From assembly GCA_964495805.1 (NCBI GenBank), contig CAZBWV010000066.1, positions 36,698 through 100,697 of the forward strand: 64,000 bases of DNA, given 5' to 3'. A program made the translations under genes and the position numbers. The notes under the pieces are model-generated. The model did no database searches. It worked only from the letters and a program-made list of their open reading frames with translations, and had not been told where the DNA came from. The stretch is from JALXCH01 sp964495805 (lineage in GTDB: Bacteria > Calditrichota > Calditrichia > RBG-13-44-9). How positions within the stretch are numbered: position 1 is the stretch's first letter; every line of letters begins with the position of its first letter. This document shows, in pieces, positions 60,833 to 64,000 of this stretch.

Positions 60833-61279
60833 ATGAGTGATACGGAAGAAAAATTAAATCCGGAAGAATTCTCCGATCAGGAAACCGCCCAGGAACCTTT
60901 GGATGATTCCACCCAGGCGGAGGTTTCCGCCCAGGAAGCGACACCTGAAATCAACAAGGTGGAATTCGAAAATTTTGACACATCGGAAGAGAATGATAGC
61001 GAGCTGGATACCCGCAGGATGAAACTCCTGATGGATATTATGCTTCCGGTATCCATTGAGCTGGGACGTACCCGAATGTACGTGAAGGACATTCTGGAAC
61101 TGGAACGCGGTTCCATCATCGAGCTGGACAAAATGGCCGGTGAACCGGTGGATTTATACATCAACAACAAGAAAATGGCCGAGGGCGAAGTGGTGGTGGT
61201 GGATAAACACTTTGGCATTCGCATCACCCAGCTAATCGATCCGGCCGACCGAATTAAAAATCTGGGCAAAGGATACTGA
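60833..61279 (+). CDS. fliN: Flagellar motor switch protein FliN
   Basis: The 148-residue protein has a 60-residue acidic, variable N-terminus and a C-terminal SpoA domain (LLMDIMLPVSIELGRTRMYVKDIL, LERGSIIELDKMAGEPVDLYINN, GEVVVVDKHFGIRIT). It makes the lower part of the C-ring and helps bind FliH. TCAGGAGA precedes the ATG; fliO starts two bases after its stop. Confidence 0.96.
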   Translation: MSDTEEKLNPEEFSDQETAQEPLDDSTQAEVSAQEATPEINKVEFENFDTSEENDSELDTRRMKLLMDIMLPVSIELGRTRMYVKDILELERGSIIELDKMAGEPVDLYINNKKMAEGEVVVVDKHFGIRITQLIDPADRIKNLGKGY

Positions 61280-61280
61280 G

Positions 61281-61748
61281 ATGATTCGGAGCGCACTGAC
61301 AGGGTTGCTCTTTTCCGCAGCGGGTGCCTGGGCCCAAACGGTAGCCGATAGCACAGCTACCATGCCCCGGCCGGAACCCATCCACATGGGGTGGCTGCTG
61401 GCTAAGGCAACCCTGACCCTACTGTTGATAATCGGGCTCATCTTTGCCACGGTGTATCTGCTGCGGAAATATGTGTACCGGGGTTACAGTGGCAGCGGTT
61501 CGGCAGAAGGGTTACGCATCCTGTCCCAGATTCAGATTCAGCCGAAAAAATTCATTGCGTTGCTGCAGGTGTACAACCGATTGCTCATTGTGGGCATTTC
61601 CGATGCTTCCATGCACACGCTCACTGAATTTCGCGATCCAGAAGAAGTACGCGCCATTCTGGAACAGGTGCATAAACCGACGGAGGCATGGGGGCAACAT
61701 AAATTCATCGAGTTTTTTAAGAAAAGTATGCAGAACAGGAATTCATGA
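61281..61748 (+). CDS. fliO: Flagellar export protein FliO
   Basis: The 155-residue protein has a signal-like N-terminus (LTGLLFSAAGAWAQ), a transmembrane helix (about 36-60, AKATLTLLLIIGLIFATVYLL) and a cytoplasmic FliO domain (LRILSQIQIQPKKFIALLQVYNRLLIVGISDASMHTLTEF). FliO guides assembly of the FliP ring. The 3' end overlaps fliP by four bases. Confidence 0.92.
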   Translation: MIRSALTGLLFSAAGAWAQTVADSTATMPRPEPIHMGWLLAKATLTLLLIIGLIFATVYLLRKYVYRGYSGSGSAEGLRILSQIQIQPKKFIALLQVYNRLLIVGISDASMHTLTEFRDPEEVRAILEQVHKPTEAWGQHKFIEFFKKSMQNRNS

Positions 61749-62515
61749 AACGTTTTTGGGGACACATTGCGGGGCTGTGTTTGGTGGGAGTTTTTCTGCT
61801 TTCCTCCCAGCATGCGCTGGCACAAACCGGTGCCAATCCGGTACCGTTGCCACGGGTGACCGTGGGCGTGGATGCTGCTCAGAATCCCGGCGACCTGTCG
61901 GTCACCCTGCAGCTCATTTTTTTGATGACCATTTTGACCCTGGCACCGGCGATTCTCATTTTGCTCACTTCCTTTACCCGCATCATCATTGTGTTCCACT
62001 TCATTCGGCAGGCGTTGGGCACCCAGCAAATTCCGCCTAACCAGATTCTGATCGGTCTGGCACTGTTTATCACCTTTTTTGTGATGGCTCCCACCTGGGG
62101 CAAAGTGCACAGCCAGGCCATCCGCCCGTATCTGGACGGTGAAATTTCTCAGAAGGTGGCTTACCAGCGGGGCATCCAGCCGGTGCGGGAATTTCTCATC
62201 CGCCACACTCGCGAAAAAGACCTGGGACTGTTCCTGAAACTGAATAAAGGAGAAAAACCGAAAAATATGGACGAAGTGCCCACGCTGGTACTGATTCCCG
62301 CTTTTGCCATTAGTGAACTACGCATTGCGTTTCAGATCGGGTTCATCCTGTACATCCCGTTTCTGATTATCGATATGGTGGTAGCCAGCGTGCTAATGAG
62401 TATGGGTATGCTGATGCTGCCGCCCATGATGATTTCGCTGCCGTTCAAAATTTTACTCTTCGTGCTGGTGGACGGCTGGTATCTGTTAGTGAGTTCGTTG
62501 GTGAACAGTTTTTAA
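61745..62515 (+). CDS. fliP: Flagellar export gate protein FliP
   Basis: The 256-residue export-gate protein has a signal peptide (LVGVFLLSSQHALAQ) and FliP signatures: TILTLAPAILILLTSFTRIIIVFHFIRQALGTQQIPPNQILIGLALFITFF, IPAFAISELRIAFQIGFILYIPFLIIDMVVASVLMSMGMLMLPPMMISLPFKILLFVLVDGW. Five copies form the FliPQR pore. AAAGGTGG for fliQ follows its stop. Confidence 0.98.
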   Translation: MKRFWGHIAGLCLVGVFLLSSQHALAQTGANPVPLPRVTVGVDAAQNPGDLSVTLQLIFLMTILTLAPAILILLTSFTRIIIVFHFIRQALGTQQIPPNQILIGLALFITFFVMAPTWGKVHSQAIRPYLDGEISQKVAYQRGIQPVREFLIRHTREKDLGLFLKLNKGEKPKNMDEVPTLVLIPAFAISELRIAFQIGFILYIPFLIIDMVVASVLMSMGMLMLPPMMISLPFKILLFVLVDGWYLLVSSLVNSF

Positions 62516-62525
62516 AGGTGGAAGC

Positions 62526-62795
62526 ATGACCGAACAGTTTGTCATCAAGTTTATTTCCGATGCCATTTACACGGCTTTGCTCATTGCCGGACCCATCCTG
62601 ATCTCCACTCTTCTGGTGGGCCTGATGGTGGGCATTTTTCAGGCGGTCACTTCCATCAACGAGATGACCCTGACGTTTATTCCCAAGCTGATTGCTGTTG
62701 TCCTGTTGTTGTTGTTCCTGCTGCCCTGGATGCTGCGAGTACTGATGGGCTTTACCATAAATGTGTTTAACCTGATTGAAATGGTCGCGCGATGA
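62526..62795 (+). CDS. fliQ: Flagellar export gate protein FliQ
   Basis: The 89-residue protein has two transmembrane helices (AGPILISTLLVGLMVGIFQAVT and AVVLLLLFLLPWMLRVLMGFT) and the motif VGIFQAVTSINEMTLTFIPK. It is a helical hairpin of the FliPQR gate. It overlaps fliR by four bases. Confidence 0.96.
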   Translation: MTEQFVIKFISDAIYTALLIAGPILISTLLVGLMVGIFQAVTSINEMTLTFIPKLIAVVLLLLFLLPWMLRVLMGFTINVFNLIEMVAR

Positions 62796-63562
62796 TGAAC
62801 TACACCGAATCCCAGATTTTACTGTTTTTTCTGATCCTGGTGCGTTTTCTGGCCATGCTGGCCACGGCACCGGTATTTAGCATTCAGGGAATCCCCAAAA
62901 TCTGGAAGATCGGGCTGGCGGGTCTGATTGCACTGGTGGTGTATCCCTTTGTGGAACAGTACACGCCGGAGCTGGAGCTCACTCTGGTCTCCGCCCTGCT
63001 CCTGACGGCCGGCGAGGTGCTCACCGGCATCACCATCGGAGTAATCATCAACTTTCTGATTGCCGGTGTGGAACTGGCGGGAGAATACGTGGGCGTGGAC
63101 ATGGGACTCTCCATGGCGCAGGAATTCGATCCCATGTTCAATCAACAGATTTCGGTTATTGCCCGCATGCAAAACATTCTGGCCATGCTCATTTTTGTGC
63201 TGATTAACGGGCATCATTTTCTGATTGAGGCGGTGGTGTACAGTTTTCGTACCCTGCCCATCGGAACCTGGAGCATCGGGGCGCTTGCGATTCAAAAAAT
63301 CATGCATATTTCCGCTTCGGTATTTGTCATTGGAATTAAGATTGCCGCACCGGCCATTGTCACTCTGTTCCTTACCAGCGTGGCCATGGGCATCACCGCC
63401 CGGGCGGTACCACAGATGAACATCTTTTTTGTGGGCTTCCCCCTGCGCATTGCGGTCGGTTTTCTGGCCATCATCATGGGAATGCCCATGTTTCTGTATG
63501 TGTTTAAAAATCTGTTAACCCGTTTCGAAAACGATGTGCTGTACTTAATGCAGGTAATGTAA
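62792..63562 (+). CDS. fliR: Flagellar export gate protein FliR
   Basis: The 256-residue membrane protein has several helices and family segments RFLAMLATAPVFSIQGIPKIWKIGLAGLIA, GEVLTGITIGVIINFLIAGVELAGEYVGVDMGLSMAQEFDP and FFVGFPLRIAVGFLAIIMGMPMF. It is the single-copy subunit of the export pore. flhB starts one base after its stop. Confidence 0.97.
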   Translation: MMNYTESQILLFFLILVRFLAMLATAPVFSIQGIPKIWKIGLAGLIALVVYPFVEQYTPELELTLVSALLLTAGEVLTGITIGVIINFLIAGVELAGEYVGVDMGLSMAQEFDPMFNQQISVIARMQNILAMLIFVLINGHHFLIEAVVYSFRTLPIGTWSIGALAIQKIMHISASVFVIGIKIAAPAIVTLFLTSVAMGITARAVPQMNIFFVGFPLRIAVGFLAIIMGMPMFLYVFKNLLTRFENDVLYLMQVM

Positions 63563-63563
63563 C

Positions 63564-64000
63564 ATGGCGGATGATTTTCAGGAAAAAACAGAACAACCAA
63601 CGCCAAAGAAGTTAGACGAGGCGCGCAAAAAAGGCGATGTGGCGAAAAGCATGGAGGTCAACTCCGCTTTTTCGTTGCTGTTTGGTCTGCTGTTTTTGTG
63701 GGCGATGAGCAGCCTGTTCTTCCGCCAGTTTACCACCCTGTTTTACAACGTGATGAATGCCGGTTACCTGACCGAAATCACCCAGACCAGTGTCCGCTAC
63801 TATTTTGTGCAGGGGCTCATCCACTTTGGAAGTCTGGTGGCCATTTTTATGGGCGGAATCATGCTGATCGGCATTGCCAGCAGTCTGGTCCAGGTGGGCT
63901 TTCTGTTTACCCTGGAACCGTTAAAACCCAAATCCGACCGCTTAAATCCGTTGAAAGGTTTCAAGAAGATCATCTTTTCCAAACGGTCTCTGGAAGAGTT
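63564..64000 (+). CDS. flhB: Flagellar export protein FlhB (partial, runs off the right edge)
   Basis: The first 145 residues of an approximately 350-residue protein are visible: basic cytoplasmic start with QEKTEQPTPKKLDEARKKGDVAKS, then helices (AFSLLFGLLFLWAMSSLFF, LVAIFMGGIMLIGIASSLVQVGFL) and LKPKSDRLNPLKGFKKIIFSKRSLEEL, which fits FlhB up to the loop between TM2 and TM3. The autocleaved NPTH region lies beyond the window. FlhB switches export substrate. Confidence 0.96.
   Translation, partial: MADDFQEKTEQPTPKKLDEARKKGDVAKSMEVNSAFSLLFGLLFLWAMSSLFFRQFTTLFYNVMNAGYLTEITQTSVRYYFVQGLIHFGSLVAIFMGGIMLIGIASSLVQVGFLFTLEPLKPKSDRLNPLKGFKKIIFSKRSLEE

Noticed and set aside
1..64000. tRNA, rRNA, CRISPR or mobile elements
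   Set aside because: No cloverleaf, rRNA-like stretch, regular repeat-spacer array, transposase or terminal inverted repeat could be recognised; intergenic gaps are mostly too short.

Overview
The window (about 50% GC, densely coded) comes from a flagellated, diderm bacterium. Lipoproteins, a TolC/RND pump, TolQ/TolR/TonB-type proteins and outer-membrane-like barrels indicate two membranes, and the flagellar basal-body genes indicate motility. The mix of a full mevalonate pathway, long TPR periplasmic proteins, bactofilin and a SecA with an expanded nucleotide-binding region fits a lineage around the FCB group (Calditrichota or KSB1-like), but this placement is inferred from gene content only. 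No rRNA, tRNA, CRISPR array, phage or insertion sequence was found.

Layout. Bases 1-19,030 read on the plus strand: the 3' end of lon, a barrel protein, a glutaryl-CoA-dehydrogenase-type enzyme coupled to an HD-GYP response regulator, a spore-photoproduct-lyase-like radical SAM protein, a two-helix membrane protein, a TetR/TolC/membrane-fusion/RND efflux operon, a GH3-like protein without catalytic residues, and an isoprenoid block. That block encodes mevalonate diphosphate decarboxylase, phosphomevalonate kinase, a single-chain HMG-CoA reductase-mevalonate kinase fusion and type I IPP isomerase. Together they cover every step from HMG-CoA to IPP/DMAPP. A C-rich 9-bp repeat tract separates this block from the next.

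Bases 19,371-54,187 read on the minus strand. In transcription order they hold parA-parB, an M23 peptidase, bactofilin and the complete F1Fo ATP synthase set (atpZ, I, B, E, F, H, A, G, D, C) in a nearly gapless run. Next comes an envelope operon: two large TPR proteins, a small exported protein, one ExbB/TolQ, two ExbD/TolR and an AgmX/TonB-like protein. After it lie aspS, a lipoprotein/LysM pair, phoH, thiolase, 3-hydroxybutyryl-CoA dehydrogenase, nusB, a phosphoesterase, secA, two TPM-domain proteins and a sodium symporter.

From 54,460 the window holds ATP-type PEP carboxykinase (+), an Smr protein and a short propeller-like ORF (both -), then a flagellar operon on the plus strand running off the right edge: flbD, motA, motB, fliL, fliM, fliN, fliO, fliP, fliQ, fliR, flhB. 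A near-perfect sigma-54 site lies in front of motB.

The most notable points are the HMGR-MVK fusion and the TolQ/TolR/AgmX/TPR operon. In that operon one of the two ExbD proteins has Asn in place of the ion-carrying Asp, which suggests an undescribed, asymmetric proton-driven envelope machine.
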